DNA of 64,000 nucleotides, taken from assembly GCA_037190805.1 (NCBI GenBank), contig JBBCJR010000002.1, positions 101,971 through 165,970 on the forward strand, read 5' to 3'. The DNA is from JBBCJR01 sp037190805. Its GTDB lineage: Bacteria > Pseudomonadota > Alphaproteobacteria > Sphingomonadales > Sphingomonadaceae. This document shows positions 27,080-35,529 of the stretch, in pieces. How positions within the stretch are numbered: the first letter of the stretch is position 1; every line of letters starts with the position of its first letter. Position numbers and translations under genes: made by a program. The notes below the pieces were generated by a model. That model did no database searches. It was not told the origin of the DNA and worked only from the letters and a program-made list of their open reading frames with translations.

Positions 27080-28210
27080 ATGAAGGTCGCGGTCCTCAAA
27101 GAAGGCGCCGCGGATGAGCGGCGCGTCGCAGCGTCACCTGAAACCGTCCGTAAGCTGACGGCGCTCGGCGCCGAGGTGGCGGTGGAGCAGGGAGCCGGTG
27201 CTGCGGCGTCGATTGGCGATGCGGTCTATGGAGAGGCTGGCGCGAAGCTGGGCGACCGCAAGCAGACCATTGCCGATGCCGATATTCTGCTGGGTGTTCA
27301 GGGCCCCGATCCAGCCTCGCTGAGCGGTGTGAAGCCGGGGGCCTGGCTGGTCGCCGGCCTGAATCCGTTCGGGGAGCGCGCGCGGGTCGACGCCTATGCC
27401 CAGCTGGGGGTCGAGGCGCTGGCGATGGAGTTGATGCCGCGCATCACCCGGGCCCAGTCGATGGACATCCTGTCGTCGCAGTCGAACCTCTCGGGCTACA
27501 AGGCGGTGCTCGACGCAGCGGGCGAATATGGCCGCGCTTTTCCGATGATGATGACGGCCGCCGGCACGGTGTCTGCGGCGCGCGTCTTTATCATGGGCGT
27601 TGGCGTCGCCGGTCTCCAGGCGATCGCAACCGCCCGCCGGCTCGGCGCGCAGGTGTCGGCGACCGACGTTCGCGCGGCAACGAAGGAGCAGATCGAATCG
27701 CTCGGCGCGAAGGCGATCTTCGTCGACAATGTCGCTGGTATCGCGGGCGAGGGATCGGGTGGCTACGCCACCGAAATGTCCGAAGAATACAAGGCTGCGC
27801 AGGCGGCACTGGTGTCCGCCCACATCGCCAAGCAGGACATCGTCATCACCACCGCGCTGATCCCCGGCCGTCCGGCGCCCCGCCTCATTTCCGACGACCA
27901 GCTGGCGACCATGAAGCCAGGTTCGGTGATCGTCGACCTGGCGGTCGAGCAGGGCGGCAATGTCGAGGGCGCGGTCGCGGGCGAGGTGGTGGAGCGGCAC
28001 GGGGTCCGGATCGTCGGCCATCGCAACGTGCCCTCGCGTCTGGCCGCCGACGCCTCGGCGCTGTTCGCACGCAATCTCTACAATTTTCTGTCGGCCTATT
28101 GGGACAAGGACGCGGGCCGCCCGGTCCTGCCCGAGGACGATGAGGTGACCCAGGCCATCCGCCTGACCCAGGGTGGCAAGGTCGTGAACCCGCGCCTTCT
28201 GGCGGGCTGA
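27080..28210 (+). CDS. pntAA: NAD(P) transhydrogenase subunit alpha part 1 (NAD-binding)
   Basis: The 376-residue soluble subunit carries the NAD(H) domain of the proton-translocating transhydrogenase. Signatures are KEGAADERRVAASPETVRKL at the N-terminus, MMMTAAGTVSAARVFIMGVGVAGLQA near 155-180 (Rossmann loop), and VIVDLAVEQGGN near 285. It is split from the membrane part, as in alphaproteobacteria. The ATG at 27080 gives the family N-terminus. Confidence 0.94.
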   Translation: MKVAVLKEGAADERRVAASPETVRKLTALGAEVAVEQGAGAAASIGDAVYGEAGAKLGDRKQTIADADILLGVQGPDPASLSGVKPGAWLVAGLNPFGERARVDAYAQLGVEALAMELMPRITRAQSMDILSSQSNLSGYKAVLDAAGEYGRAFPMMMTAAGTVSAARVFIMGVGVAGLQAIATARRLGAQVSATDVRAATKEQIESLGAKAIFVDNVAGIAGEGSGGYATEMSEEYKAAQAALVSAHIAKQDIVITTALIPGRPAPRLISDDQLATMKPGSVIVDLAVEQGGNVEGAVAGEVVERHGVRIVGHRNVPSRLAADASALFARNLYNFLSAYWDKDAGRPVLPEDDEVTQAIRLTQGGKVVNPRLLAG

Positions 28211-28230
28211 GGAAAGGAGCGATCGTACCC

Positions 28231-28506
28231 ATGGACTTCATCTCGATCCTGTCGATCTTCGTCCTTGCCTGCTTCGTCGGCTATTACGTCGTCTGGTCGG
28301 TGACCCCGGCGCTCCACACGCCGCTGATGGCGGTGACCAATGCGATTTCCTCGGTCATCATCGTTGGCGCGCTGATCGCCAGCGCCGCCGCCGGTTCCGC
28401 AGCCGCGAAATGGCTGGGACTGATCGCCGTCGTCTTTGCCAGTATCAACATCTTCGGTGGCTTCGCGGTCACCGAGCGCATGCTCGCGATGTACAAAAAG
28501 AAGTAA
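28231..28506 (+). CDS. pntAB: NAD(P) transhydrogenase subunit alpha part 2 (membrane)
   Basis: The 91-residue protein has three transmembrane helices and the conserved VVWSVTPALHTPLMAVTNAISS segment of the PntA membrane domain. GGFAVTERMLAMYKKK ends it. GGAAAGGAG-like ribosome site lies upstream. It forms part of the proton channel with PntB. Confidence 0.95.
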   Translation: MDFISILSIFVLACFVGYYVVWSVTPALHTPLMAVTNAISSVIIVGALIASAAAGSAAAKWLGLIAVVFASINIFGGFAVTERMLAMYKKK

Positions 28507-28581
28507 CCGCCCGCGCCGGGGTGTCCCGGCGGCACTGGCTCCCGATGCGGGCCGAAACGACGATTTTGTGAAGGGGGTTCA

Positions 28582-29997
28582 ATGGAGCATCTGGTCGCCG
28601 CGACGCCGTCCTGGGCCCTCGTCGCCTATTTGGTGGCCGGGGTCTGCTTCATTCTGGCGCTGCGCGGACTGTCCAGCCCCGCCACCAGCCGCCGGGGCAA
28701 CCGCCTGGGCATGATCGGCATGGGGCTGGCGGTGGTGACGACGCTGGTTACCCACGATATCGCCAGCCTGCCTGAAATTCTGGGCGCGATCGTCATTGGC
28801 GGCGCGATCGGATTCATCATCGCCCGCCGGATCGCGATGACCGCCATGCCACAGCTGGTCGCGGCCTTCCATTCGCTGGTCGGCCTCGCGGCGGTGCTGG
28901 TGGCCGCGGCGGCGTTCCTCAACCCCACCGCGTTCGGGATCGTCGATGCGACAGGGCAGATCCTGGCCGTCAGCCGCGTCGAGATGGGGCTCGGTATCGC
29001 CATCGGCGCCATCACTTTTTCCGGTTCGGTCATCGCCTTCCTGAAGCTGAACGGCAACATGTCGGGCAAGCCGATCCTGCTCCCGGCCCGGCACCTGATC
29101 AACCTGGGCGTGCTGGCGGGCATTCTCGGCCTCATCGGCTATTTCGTCACCGACCAGAGCCCGTGGGTGTTCTGGACCGTCACCGCGCTCAGCTTCGCCA
29201 TCGGCTTCCTGCTGATCATCCCGATCGGAGGCGCGGACATGCCGGTCGTCGTCTCGATGCTGAACAGCTATTCTGGCTGGGCGGCGGCGGCGATGGGCTT
29301 CACGCTCCACAATTCCGCGATGATCATCACCGGCGCGCTGGTCGGTTCGTCGGGCGCGATCCTCAGCTACATCATGTGCAAGGCGATGAACCGCAGCTTC
29401 CTGTCGGTGATCGCCGGTGGCTTCGGCGCGACCGAAGCGGCCGCTGGCGGCGGGGCGGTCGACCGGCCCTACAAGCGCGGTTCGGCGGAAGACGCGGCGT
29501 TCCTGATGAGTCAGGCCGAAAGCGTGATCATCGTTCCGGGCTATGGCATGGCGGTGGCGCAGGCCCAGCATGCGCTGCGTGAGATGGCGGACCTCCTGAA
29601 GGCCGAGGGGGTGTCGGTGAAATACGCCATCCACCCGGTCGCGGGCCGCATGCCGGGGCACATGAACGTGCTGCTGGCCGAAGCCAACGTCCCCTATGAC
29701 GAGGTGTTCGAACTGGAGGACATCAATTCCGAGTTCGCGCAGGCGGACATCGCCTTCGTCATCGGCGCGAACGATGTCACCAACCCGGCTGCCAAGACCG
29801 ACAAGTCATCCCCGATCTATGGCATGCCGATCCTCGACGTGGAGAAGGCCAAGACGGTGCTGTTCGTGAAGCGGTCGATGGGCGGCGCGGGCTATGCCGG
29901 CGTCGACAACGAGGTCTTCTATCGCGACAACACCATGATGCTGCTCGCCGACGCCAAGAAGATGGTCGAGGAGATCGTCAAGGCGCTGGGGCACTGA
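28582..29997 (+). CDS. pntB: NAD(P) transhydrogenase subunit beta
   Basis: The 471-residue subunit has about nine transmembrane helices, then a soluble NADP(H)-binding domain from about residue 300. Visible signatures are GADMPVVVSMLNSYSGWAAA, VIIVPGYGMAVAQAQ, HPVAGRMPGHMNVLLAEA and FVIGANDVTNPAA. Together with PntAA and PntAB it couples proton entry to NADPH formation. A hairpin terminator follows. Confidence 0.96.
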   Translation: MEHLVAATPSWALVAYLVAGVCFILALRGLSSPATSRRGNRLGMIGMGLAVVTTLVTHDIASLPEILGAIVIGGAIGFIIARRIAMTAMPQLVAAFHSLVGLAAVLVAAAAFLNPTAFGIVDATGQILAVSRVEMGLGIAIGAITFSGSVIAFLKLNGNMSGKPILLPARHLINLGVLAGILGLIGYFVTDQSPWVFWTVTALSFAIGFLLIIPIGGADMPVVVSMLNSYSGWAAAAMGFTLHNSAMIITGALVGSSGAILSYIMCKAMNRSFLSVIAGGFGATEAAAGGGAVDRPYKRGSAEDAAFLMSQAESVIIVPGYGMAVAQAQHALREMADLLKAEGVSVKYAIHPVAGRMPGHMNVLLAEANVPYDEVFELEDINSEFAQADIAFVIGANDVTNPAAKTDKSSPIYGMPILDVEKAKTVLFVKRSMGGAGYAGVDNEVFYRDNTMMLLADAKKMVEEIVKALGH

Positions 29998-30004
29998 GGG
30001 TTTG

Positions 30005-30025
30005 AGGTCGCAGGAAGCGACCTTT
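30005..30025 (+). terminator. Hairpin terminator after pntB
   Basis: A perfect 7-bp inverted repeat (AGGTCGC, 5-base loop, GCGACCT) starts 8 bases after the pntB stop and is followed by a short TTT run. It lies between the convergent pntB and Lrp genes. Confidence 0.6.
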
Positions 30026-30051
30026 CGCGATTGACCCCGTCCAGGCGCTCA

Positions 30052-30534
30052 TCATTCCCCCGCCGCCACCGGCACGCCAGGCAGGGTCTTGGCGGCGCGG
30101 ATGACCAGTGACGTCTTGACGCTGGCGACGTTGGGGGCCGGCGTCAGCCGGCTGGTCAGGAAACGCTGGAACGCATGAAGGTCGTGGGCGACGATCTTCA
30201 GGATGAAGTCGATCTCGCCGTTCAGCATATGGCATTCCCTGACTTCGGGGAGTGCCGAGACATGATCCTCGAACGCTCTGAGGTCGTCCTCCGCCTGGCT
30301 TTTCAGGCTGACCAGCGCGAACACGGTGATGCTGAAGCCCAGCGCCTCCGCATCCAGTTCGGCATGATAGCCGCGGATGACGCCGCTCTCCTCAAGTCCA
30401 CGCACCCGGCGCAGGCAGGGTGGGGCGGTGATACCGGCGCGGCGGGCCAGCTCGACATTGGTGATTCGCCCGTCTTCCTGTAACGCCGCGAGGATGACCC
30501 GGTCGGTGCCGTCGATCGATGAGCCCGTGGACAC
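30052..30534 (-). CDS. Lrp/AsnC family transcriptional regulator
   Basis: The 160-residue protein has an N-terminal winged HTH (about 9-65, DGRITNVELARRAGITAPPCLRRVRGLEESG) and a C-terminal RAM ligand-binding domain (about 75-150). The second contains HVSALPEVRECHMLNGEIDFILKIVAHDL. It is the last chromosomal gene before the prophage and its promoter region adjoins the integrase end. The effector is unknown. Confidence 0.92.
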   Translation of the reverse strand: MSTGSSIDGTDRVILAALQEDGRITNVELARRAGITAPPCLRRVRGLEESGVIRGYHAELDAEALGFSITVFALVSLKSQAEDDLRAFEDHVSALPEVRECHMLNGEIDFILKIVAHDLHAFQRFLTSRLTPAPNVASVKTSLVIRAAKTLPGVPVAAGE

Positions 30535-30666
30535 TGTTGCTTTTCGATCCCTAGGGGTTCGCGACGGCCAGTGCGTTCACAGTGCCGGCGTCGAACGAAA
30601 GACGATATTTAGGCAGATAACGCAATTCCGCCACTACGGGCGATAGTTTTCCGAATGTTTTCCCGT

Positions 30667-31677
30667 TCACTTGGCGTTCTCCCAGCGAAGAATAGCCGAC
30701 GTGGACAGCTTCTCGCTGCTCCGACGCTTGGCATAATGTTCGATCATCTGGAGGGACTGGCCGCTGATCGCCGCTGTCTCAGCGACTGTGCAGCCTACCT
30801 CCAGAAGCGTGTTGACCGCGTTCTTGCGCAGGCCGTGGGGGACGACTTTGAACCCGCGTGCCGTGGCAAAAGCCTGTAGAGATCGACGGGCATCCGCCTT
30901 CCTTTTTGGTCGGCCAGATTCGTCTGTGATGACCGTAATGCCGCGCTTAGGCGTCTCACCCAGAAGTTTTGCCAGGTCTTTGTGGACCCGGATCGTCATC
31001 GGTTTGCCGGTTTTTTCCTGCTCGATGTGGATGACGCCATCGCGGATGTCTGACCAGCGCAGGGCCATCACATCACCGATACGCTGGGCGGTATAGTAGA
31101 GTAGCGACACGATCAGCCGAACATCACGGTCGCTGCTCACCAGAGCGTCAGCCACCAGCGATTCGGGCCAAGGTTGATGCTCGCCTACCTCAAACCGCTC
31201 GATATCGCGGCATGGATCATTCGAAACGTGATCTCGTCCGCGCCCCCAAGCGTAGAGGGCTCTGGTTATAGAAAGGATGAGGTTCGCAGCGCCCGGCTTA
31301 TCAGCCATGCCGTCCACTAGCGTCACAATGTCCTTGCGTTCGATCTGGCTAGCCGGCGCGTCCCCGAAGGCTTCGACGAGCTTCCTGAGATAATTGTCGT
31401 AGGCGTAGCGCGATGACGGCTTGAGGGCCTGATACTTCTGGGATTTCTGGTAGAGGCCGATCAGGCGCGGCAACGTCAATTCTACCTCGACCGACTCCCT
31501 GCGCGTCCGTCCGGCCAGCATGGCTGCATAGGTCGCGCCGAATTGCGGTGAGGCCTTGTCAGGCAAGCGCTTGAGGATCGGCTTTCCGTCCTGAAGCTGG
31601 CCGGTGACGAAATAGACATATGAACGGCCTTTTGACCGCACTGTCTTGGTGTAGGGCAGGCGGCCTCGGTTACGCAT
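30667..31677 (-). CDS. int: Phage tyrosine integrase
   Basis: The 336-residue tyrosine recombinase has an N-terminal arm and core-binding domain, and a C-terminal catalytic domain (about 170-330). The catalytic residues visible are Arg in TAQRIGDVMALRW (near 199), HGLRK (His 281, Arg 284) and the nucleophile in MIEHYAKR (Tyr 315). The usual His before the tyrosine is Gln (ISGQSLQMIEHY). The ATG at 31677 is chosen; a GTG at 31686 adds three residues. It ends the leftward early operon, next to the presumed left attachment site. Confidence 0.93.
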   Translation of the reverse strand: MRNRGRLPYTKTVRSKGRSYVYFVTGQLQDGKPILKRLPDKASPQFGATYAAMLAGRTRRESVEVELTLPRLIGLYQKSQKYQALKPSSRYAYDNYLRKLVEAFGDAPASQIERKDIVTLVDGMADKPGAANLILSITRALYAWGRGRDHVSNDPCRDIERFEVGEHQPWPESLVADALVSSDRDVRLIVSLLYYTAQRIGDVMALRWSDIRDGVIHIEQEKTGKPMTIRVHKDLAKLLGETPKRGITVITDESGRPKRKADARRSLQAFATARGFKVVPHGLRKNAVNTLLEVGCTVAETAAISGQSLQMIEHYAKRRSSEKLSTSAILRWENAK

Positions 31678-31918
31678 AACGCTCACGGTAGAGCGGTGCC
31701 TTGGCCCGCCAATCGTCTGGGGCCTCGCCAGAGAGGCGCTCGAGCGCGTTGTCGATCGCGACGCGGCTCCAATGTTCCTTGCCGCCCAGCATGACAGGAT
31801 GAGGCAGGCGACCTGCGAGAACCTCGCGCTCGAAAGCCGCCACGGACAGATCGCAATAGGCTGCCGCTTTCTCCCTGCGGAGCATGCGGGGCCAGCCGGG
31901 AAGCTCGATACCCATCAC
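31670..31918 (-). CDS. Excisionase-like helix-turn-helix protein
   Basis: The 82-residue protein has an AlpA/HTH_17-type winged HTH (REKAAAYCDLSVAAFEREVLAGRLPHPV, then GKEHWSRVAIDNALERL). Such proteins next to an integrase usually act as recombination directionality factors; that role is inferred from position. Start GTG 31918 overlaps the preceding stop (GTGA); an ATG at 31915 is the next codon. Its end overlaps the integrase start. Confidence 0.7.
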   Translation of the reverse strand: MMGIELPGWPRMLRREKAAAYCDLSVAAFEREVLAGRLPHPVMLGGKEHWSRVAIDNALERLSGEAPDDWRAKAPLYRERYA

Positions 31919-32355
31919 GCTGCCTCCCTCTTTGCTTCGTCAAGAAGTGTCTGGACATCGACCCCGAGCGCACGGCTCCACAGCGCGAAAGCTGCCGTGA
32001 TGTAGGCGGCGCGCTGGTCCTCGGTCATGTCCGCAAAGCTGATGCTATCTGGGTCGAATATTCTCCGACCCTTCTTCGTCTCGACGACGTGACCGATCCC
32101 GAGATTTTCCTTGGTCTCCCGGTGGAGCATCTGGGAGGTCATCGTGCCCACTGCCATCGGCCAGTTCTCTGCGGCCTTCCCGGCGACAGCCCAATACAGG
32201 TTCATTCTGCGCTGGTTCGGACGAGCGCGCTTAATCACCAACTCGACAATGTCGCCCGGCATCAGGCTGGCGAGAGCGTCCATGGAAGCCTTGGACAGCG
32301 CCCGCAGCGCTCCCAGCTTGAGCGTGAACAGCAATGGCTCGCGGTCGCGGCTCAT
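31915..32355 (-). CDS. Phage early protein of unknown function, recombination operon
   Basis: The 146-residue protein is soluble, with a basic middle (ELVIKRARPNQRRMNLYWAV) and a helical C-terminus ending in ALGVDVQTLLDEAKREAA. The NRRMNLYWAVAG-like segment recalls phage proteins in the NinB neighbourhood, but the match is not firm. The ATG at 32355 overlaps the stop of the 33-residue gene upstream (ATGA), which fixes the start; the frame extends further to 32397 without support. Confidence 0.6.
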   Translation of the reverse strand: MSRDREPLLFTLKLGALRALSKASMDALASLMPGDIVELVIKRARPNQRRMNLYWAVAGKAAENWPMAVGTMTSQMLHRETKENLGIGHVVETKKGRRIFDPDSISFADMTEDQRAAYITAAFALWSRALGVDVQTLLDEAKREAA

Positions 32356-32453
32356 GTGACTGCACCGAATGCCCATAGGGCAAGGTAGCAGGCGCATGCG
32401 ATTGATCCGTGGAAGAGGACCGACAGCAGGATGTCGCCGATCGTGGTGTTCAC
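32352..32453 (-). CDS. 33-residue membrane micro-protein coupled on both sides
   Basis: A GTG at 32453 opens a 33-residue frame ending TGA at 32352. The product (MNTTIGDILLSVLFHGSIAC, then ACYLALWAFGAVT) is essentially one hydrophobic helix. Its start overlaps the HNH-gene stop (GTGA) and its stop overlaps the next gene's ATG (ATGA). Exact coupling at both ends is the main evidence that it is translated. No family recognised. Confidence 0.6.
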   Translation of the reverse strand: MNTTIGDILLSVLFHGSIACACYLALWAFGAVT

Positions 32454-32791
32454 GGCATGACCTCCAGCTTCTTCCAATGCGGCGACTTCCGCGCGAACTC
32501 CAGCGCCAGCTCCTTCATGTCGATCCCGAACGTCGCTTCAAACGTGCGCTCGCCTACCGCGTGCTGGAGCGTGTGATGCTCGCGGCACAGGCTGATCGTC
32601 CAGCGATCCGAGGGCTTGAAACCCATGCCACCGCCGGTCCCAGTCCGCACATGCGCGACCTCGATCGGCAGGCCGTCGCAGTCCGGCACACAACAATGGT
32701 GCGAGCGCACGAAGTTGCAGTGCGCCGGGGAACGCTTTCCAGCGTTCTCGCGGCCGGACTTGCGGGAGGGAAGGCGGGCGGGGAGGGCCAT
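32450..32791 (-). CDS. HNH-type nuclease-like protein (DUF968-like)
   Basis: The 113-residue protein contains a zinc-type core: CCVPDCDGLPIEVAHVRTG (two or three Cys, then His) and SLCREHHTLQHAVGERTFEATFGIDM. It matches the Rap/DUF968-type phage HNH fold that acts in recombination. It sits in the operon with SSB, YqaJ exonuclease and ERF, so a recombination or junction role is likely but not proven. Confidence 0.65.
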   Translation of the reverse strand: MALPARLPSRKSGRENAGKRSPAHCNFVRSHHCCVPDCDGLPIEVAHVRTGTGGGMGFKPSDRWTISLCREHHTLQHAVGERTFEATFGIDMKELALEFARKSPHWKKLEVMP

Positions 32792-33234
32792 CAGAAAGGC
32801 ACGTCGTCGTTGAGGTCGTAACCGTCGTCGTCATCACGCTGCGCGCCACCGCGATTGTTCTGGCTGCCCTGCTGACGCTGACCGCCCGATGCACCGTCAA
32901 GCAACACCAGATTGCCGTCGAAGTTCTGCAACACGCACTCGGTCGCGTAGCGGTCGCTACCGTCCTGCGCCTGCCACTTCCGGGTCTGCCACTTGCCCTC
33001 GATGTAAACCTTCGATCCCTTGCGGAGATATTGCTTGGCGACGCGGCAGAGACCCTCGTTGAAAATCACGATCGGAACCCACTCCGTGCGCTCCTTCTGC
33101 TCTCCGTCGCGGGATTTCCATTTCTCGGTCACGGCGATGCGGACGTTGACGACCTCCCCGCCGCTGGGGAGGCTGCGGGCCTCTGGGTCGGAACCGAGAT
33201 TGCCAATGAACGAACAGCGGTTGAGCGATGCCAT
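32791..33234 (-). CDS. ssb: Single-stranded DNA-binding protein
   Basis: The 147-residue protein has a full OB fold (MASLNRCSFIGNLGSDPEAR, then WVPIVIFNEGLCRVAKQYLRKG). A Gln/Gly-rich linker leads to the acidic tip ending DDVPF, the usual partner-binding tail of bacterial SSB. Phage copies support replication and annealing. Its ATG overlaps the YqaJ stop (TAATG). Confidence 0.95.
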   Translation of the reverse strand: MASLNRCSFIGNLGSDPEARSLPSGGEVVNVRIAVTEKWKSRDGEQKERTEWVPIVIFNEGLCRVAKQYLRKGSKVYIEGKWQTRKWQAQDGSDRYATECVLQNFDGNLVLLDGASGGQRQQGSQNNRGGAQRDDDDGYDLNDDVPF

Positions 33235-33869
33235 TATGCGGCTTCCTTTATGAACTTGTCGGTGAGTGCGGATACGGTCTGATCGACCTCCGCGAGAAAG
33301 GCGCGGACCTCGCGCTCGATCTCAGCAATCGCTTCGTCGTCACGCTGAACGCGCGTCACAAACAGGCGCATTTCCTCTGGCAGCCGAGGATCGTAACTGG
33401 CGAAGTCACACCACTCGCGACCCGTGCAGGCCATCTGCCAGAGCATCTGGAGGCGGTATTTCTCCGGCACCTTGCCAGACAACAGCGTGTCGATATGCGT
33501 GGCGGTGTTGGGGCATTTGATCTCAAGCAGCCCGTCGTCGTCGACCAGACCATCCGGAGAAGCTCCCGACATGGCGATAGTCGGATGCTCGATCATCCCG
33601 ACCTCGATCACTTCGACATCGCGCGCGAACTCGTAGGCGGCGCGCGCTTCTGGCTCGGTCGTCGTGCCCCAGTTCATCGCCGCGTTGGTGAACTTCTCGG
33701 CCGGCGTCCCGGTCAGGCGCTCGGCAACCAGTTCGGCGGCATAGTTCGCGCGTGAGGCGCCCCACCCGGATTTCGTCCCGGCCATCAGATCGGCGATCCG
33801 GGAGGCTGTCACCTTGCCGCAGCGGGCCAGCAGCCACGCCTCGGTGCCCTGGGCATAACCGGCGGTCAC
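33234..33869 (-). CDS. YqaJ-type (lambda exonuclease family) recombination nuclease
   Basis: The 211-residue protein begins near GTEAWLLARCGKVTASRIADL, the YqaJ start motif. The catalytic core is seen as GTTTEPEARAAYEF (Glu near 76), SGASPDGLVDDDGLLEIKCP (Asp near 106 and the Glu-x-Lys pair). It digests one strand from double-stranded ends and pairs with the ERF annealing protein next to it. GTG start overlaps the ERF stop. Confidence 0.9.
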   Translation of the reverse strand: MTAGYAQGTEAWLLARCGKVTASRIADLMAGTKSGWGASRANYAAELVAERLTGTPAEKFTNAAMNWGTTTEPEARAAYEFARDVEVIEVGMIEHPTIAMSGASPDGLVDDDGLLEIKCPNTATHIDTLLSGKVPEKYRLQMLWQMACTGREWCDFASYDPRLPEEMRLFVTRVQRDDEAIAEIEREVRAFLAEVDQTVSALTDKFIKEAA

Positions 33870-34618
33870 TTCGCGGCCCCCATCTGACGGCGCTTCGTGG
33901 CAAATTTCGCCATGGCCTCATCAAAGCGCGATGCCGGGAGTTCTTTGAGCGACATAACCCCAAACAGCTTGCAGAATGCCTGCAAGTTGGCATTGGTGGC
34001 ATCGACTTCATGTTGAAGTTTGCGGAACTGATCTTCCGAGACTGGGCCGCTATCGACCGTGTTCCCGTCCCGGTCATCCTCGCCCACGGCGACGTTGAAG
34101 ATACCTTTCAGGAGGTAACGCGCTCCGTAAGACCCCGCCGCCCCCGCAGCGTGCGTCTTTGTCATCACGTCGCCGCCCTTGGCTCCTTTGCCATCGGCGG
34201 GCATATCGCGGTGATAGGTGCGGGTGTGGCCGCCAACATGGGCGACATAGCACAGGACGCGAACATGCTCTGGCTTGGGTGAATCGCCTTCGTCGTAGGA
34301 CAGCGAAAAGCCGTGCCGAGTATAGATCGGTCGGAGCGCGCTATCGAGTTTCGCGAAGGTGGCGTATTTACTACGGGTCTGCGGATTGTTCGCGTCAGCT
34401 GAAATGGGGCGCATTTCAGACTGTGCCGCGTTCATCGCTATGTTGAATTCGGCCTCAGCGTTGCGCGCATGGACGCGCTCCTGCATCGCCAGAAGCCGCT
34501 CCATCTTGTCGATGTCGACGCTCTGATCCCGTGCCGCCCGTTCGATCACCGCCAATATCGCGGCGCCCATATCTTGCACTTGTGGCAAGGTGCCTTCTAC
34601 TTTCGTGACGGCGCTCAT
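33866..34618 (-). CDS. ERF family single-strand annealing protein
   Basis: The 250-residue protein carries an ERF domain (about 35-175), with NAEAEFNIAMNAAQSEMRPI, KYATFAKLDSALRPIYTRHGFSLSYDEG and a later GAAGSYGARYLLKGIFNVAV stretch. P22 Erf is the founding member. It anneals single strands to circularise phage DNA. The ATG at 34618 overlaps the stop of a 42-residue ORF. Confidence 0.9.
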   Translation of the reverse strand: MSAVTKVEGTLPQVQDMGAAILAVIERAARDQSVDIDKMERLLAMQERVHARNAEAEFNIAMNAAQSEMRPISADANNPQTRSKYATFAKLDSALRPIYTRHGFSLSYDEGDSPKPEHVRVLCYVAHVGGHTRTYHRDMPADGKGAKGGDVMTKTHAAGAAGSYGARYLLKGIFNVAVGEDDRDGNTVDSGPVSEDQFRKLQHEVDATNANLQAFCKLFGVMSLKELPASRFDEAMAKFATKRRQMGAAK

Positions 34619-34743
34619 CTCGAAATCTCCCCGGCGGTCGTCTCATCGTGTCCACACGACGGCCGGAATTTGGTGGACTGCCAGATGCGGATGCGTGGGC
34701 GGGGGGCCTGGATCGCTGTCTGGTTTGAGCTGGTGGAAATCAT
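34615..34743 (-). CDS. 42-residue phage micro-protein
   Basis: A frame from ATG 34743 to TGA 34615 encodes 42 residues (MISTSSNQTAIQAPRPRIRI, ending TTAGEISR). Its start overlaps the upstream stop at 34740 (ATGA) and its stop overlaps the ERF start (ATGA). Both overlaps, plus no other gene for this space, support it. It has no membrane segment and no recognised family. Confidence 0.6.
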   Translation of the reverse strand: MISTSSNQTAIQAPRPRIRIWQSTKFRPSCGHDETTAGEISR

Positions 34744-34922
34744 TGGCTGATCATCGACGCGATCACCCCGACAAAGACGAGGATGATCACACTGAGACAG
34801 ACCATCGTGGCGAACCGGCCATCCTGCTCGCGGTTGTCTTGGGCGTAGCGCATCATCGCCTCGCCACGGCGGCGGTCCTGATCCTCGCGGAGCATGTCGT
34901 CCGCATCTTCCTGGCTGGTCAT
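34740..34922 (-). CDS. Small tail-anchored membrane protein, phage early operon
   Basis: The 60-residue protein has a charged N-terminus (EEDADDMLREDQDRRRGEAM) and one C-terminal transmembrane helix (FATMVCLSVIILVFVGVIAS). The ATG at 34922 overlaps the stop of the upstream gene. It resembles small accessory membrane proteins of phage early operons, with no known function. Confidence 0.65.
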   Translation of the reverse strand: MTSQEDADDMLREDQDRRRGEAMMRYAQDNREQDGRFATMVCLSVIILVFVGVIASMISQ

Positions 34923-35152
34923 GACAGCATCCCTTCGATGATCATGGTCAGCCAGCCGAGGACCATGGGACCAGTTACCGCCAGGCTGGCGAGGCAGATG
35001 CCGAAGAACGCGAACACCGCGACTGCCTCAACTGGACCCGCAAGCCAGAGCGCCTCGCACACAGCCTGCACGGACTTCCGAACCCGAAACCAGAAGCCGG
35101 TCGGCCGATACGGCGTGACCATGCGAATAGGGCGGATGATGATGGGGCTCAT
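34919..35152 (-). CDS. Small membrane protein, phage early operon
   Basis: The 77-residue protein has a basic N-terminus (MSPIIIRPIRMVTPYRPTGF) and two hydrophobic segments (EALWLAGPVEAVAVFAFFGI and LASLAVTGPMVLGWLTMII). The ATG at 35152 overlaps the preceding stop (ATGA). No family recognised. Confidence 0.6.
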   Translation of the reverse strand: MSPIIIRPIRMVTPYRPTGFWFRVRKSVQAVCEALWLAGPVEAVAVFAFFGICLASLAVTGPMVLGWLTMIIEGMLS

Positions 35153-35463
35153 GCCGGAACCATCCCGAACGTCGACCGACGCTCTAACCAACTTTCGCGG
35201 TCGTCATCGTAATCGCCGGTCAGCCCATCGTGCGGGATGCGCTCGTAGGTGTCCTGATCAAGATCGCTCTCGATGCAGATATCCCGAACGACCCTCGCCG
35301 TCTCGACGTCGAGAGCGAACCCGTTGAACAGATTGCCAACTGAGATCAGCAGATCGATCTCATCTTGCGGGGCGGGGGTGATACCGCGCTCGTAACGCGC
35401 CTTCGCCGCCGTCGCAGATGCGATGATCGTACTCAGTTCGGCAACTTGCTGGCTGTAGTCCAT
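35149..35463 (-). CDS. Phage early protein of unknown function
   Basis: The 104-residue acidic protein begins at ATG 35463, which follows GGAGG at a 5-base distance; frames starting at 35493 and 35511 lack this support. It has helical stretches (QQVAELSTIIASATAAKARY) and an acidic middle (DICIESDLDQDTYERIPHDG). No known domain. Confidence 0.6.
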   Translation of the reverse strand: MDYSQQVAELSTIIASATAAKARYERGITPAPQDEIDLLISVGNLFNGFALDVETARVVRDICIESDLDQDTYERIPHDGLTGDYDDDRESWLERRSTFGMVPA

Positions 35464-35529
35464 CATATCCTCCGATTGCTCGGCTGCGTTCATCCTCGCC
35501 CGTCGCCGCACTCGCCGGGTCCGGGGAAA

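Noticed and set aside
27134..28021. 295-residue minus-strand frame opposite pntAA
   Set aside because: Antisense shadow, rich in Arg, His and Asp, with no domain.
28579..29661. 360-residue minus-strand frame opposite pntB
   Set aside because: Antisense to a certain gene and full of Arg, His and Asp repeats; no ribosome site or domain.
30535..30666. Possible tRNA or attachment-site gene next to the integrase
   Set aside because: I see no tRNA cloverleaf or CCA end, and no second copy of a core can be compared because the right end is outside the window.
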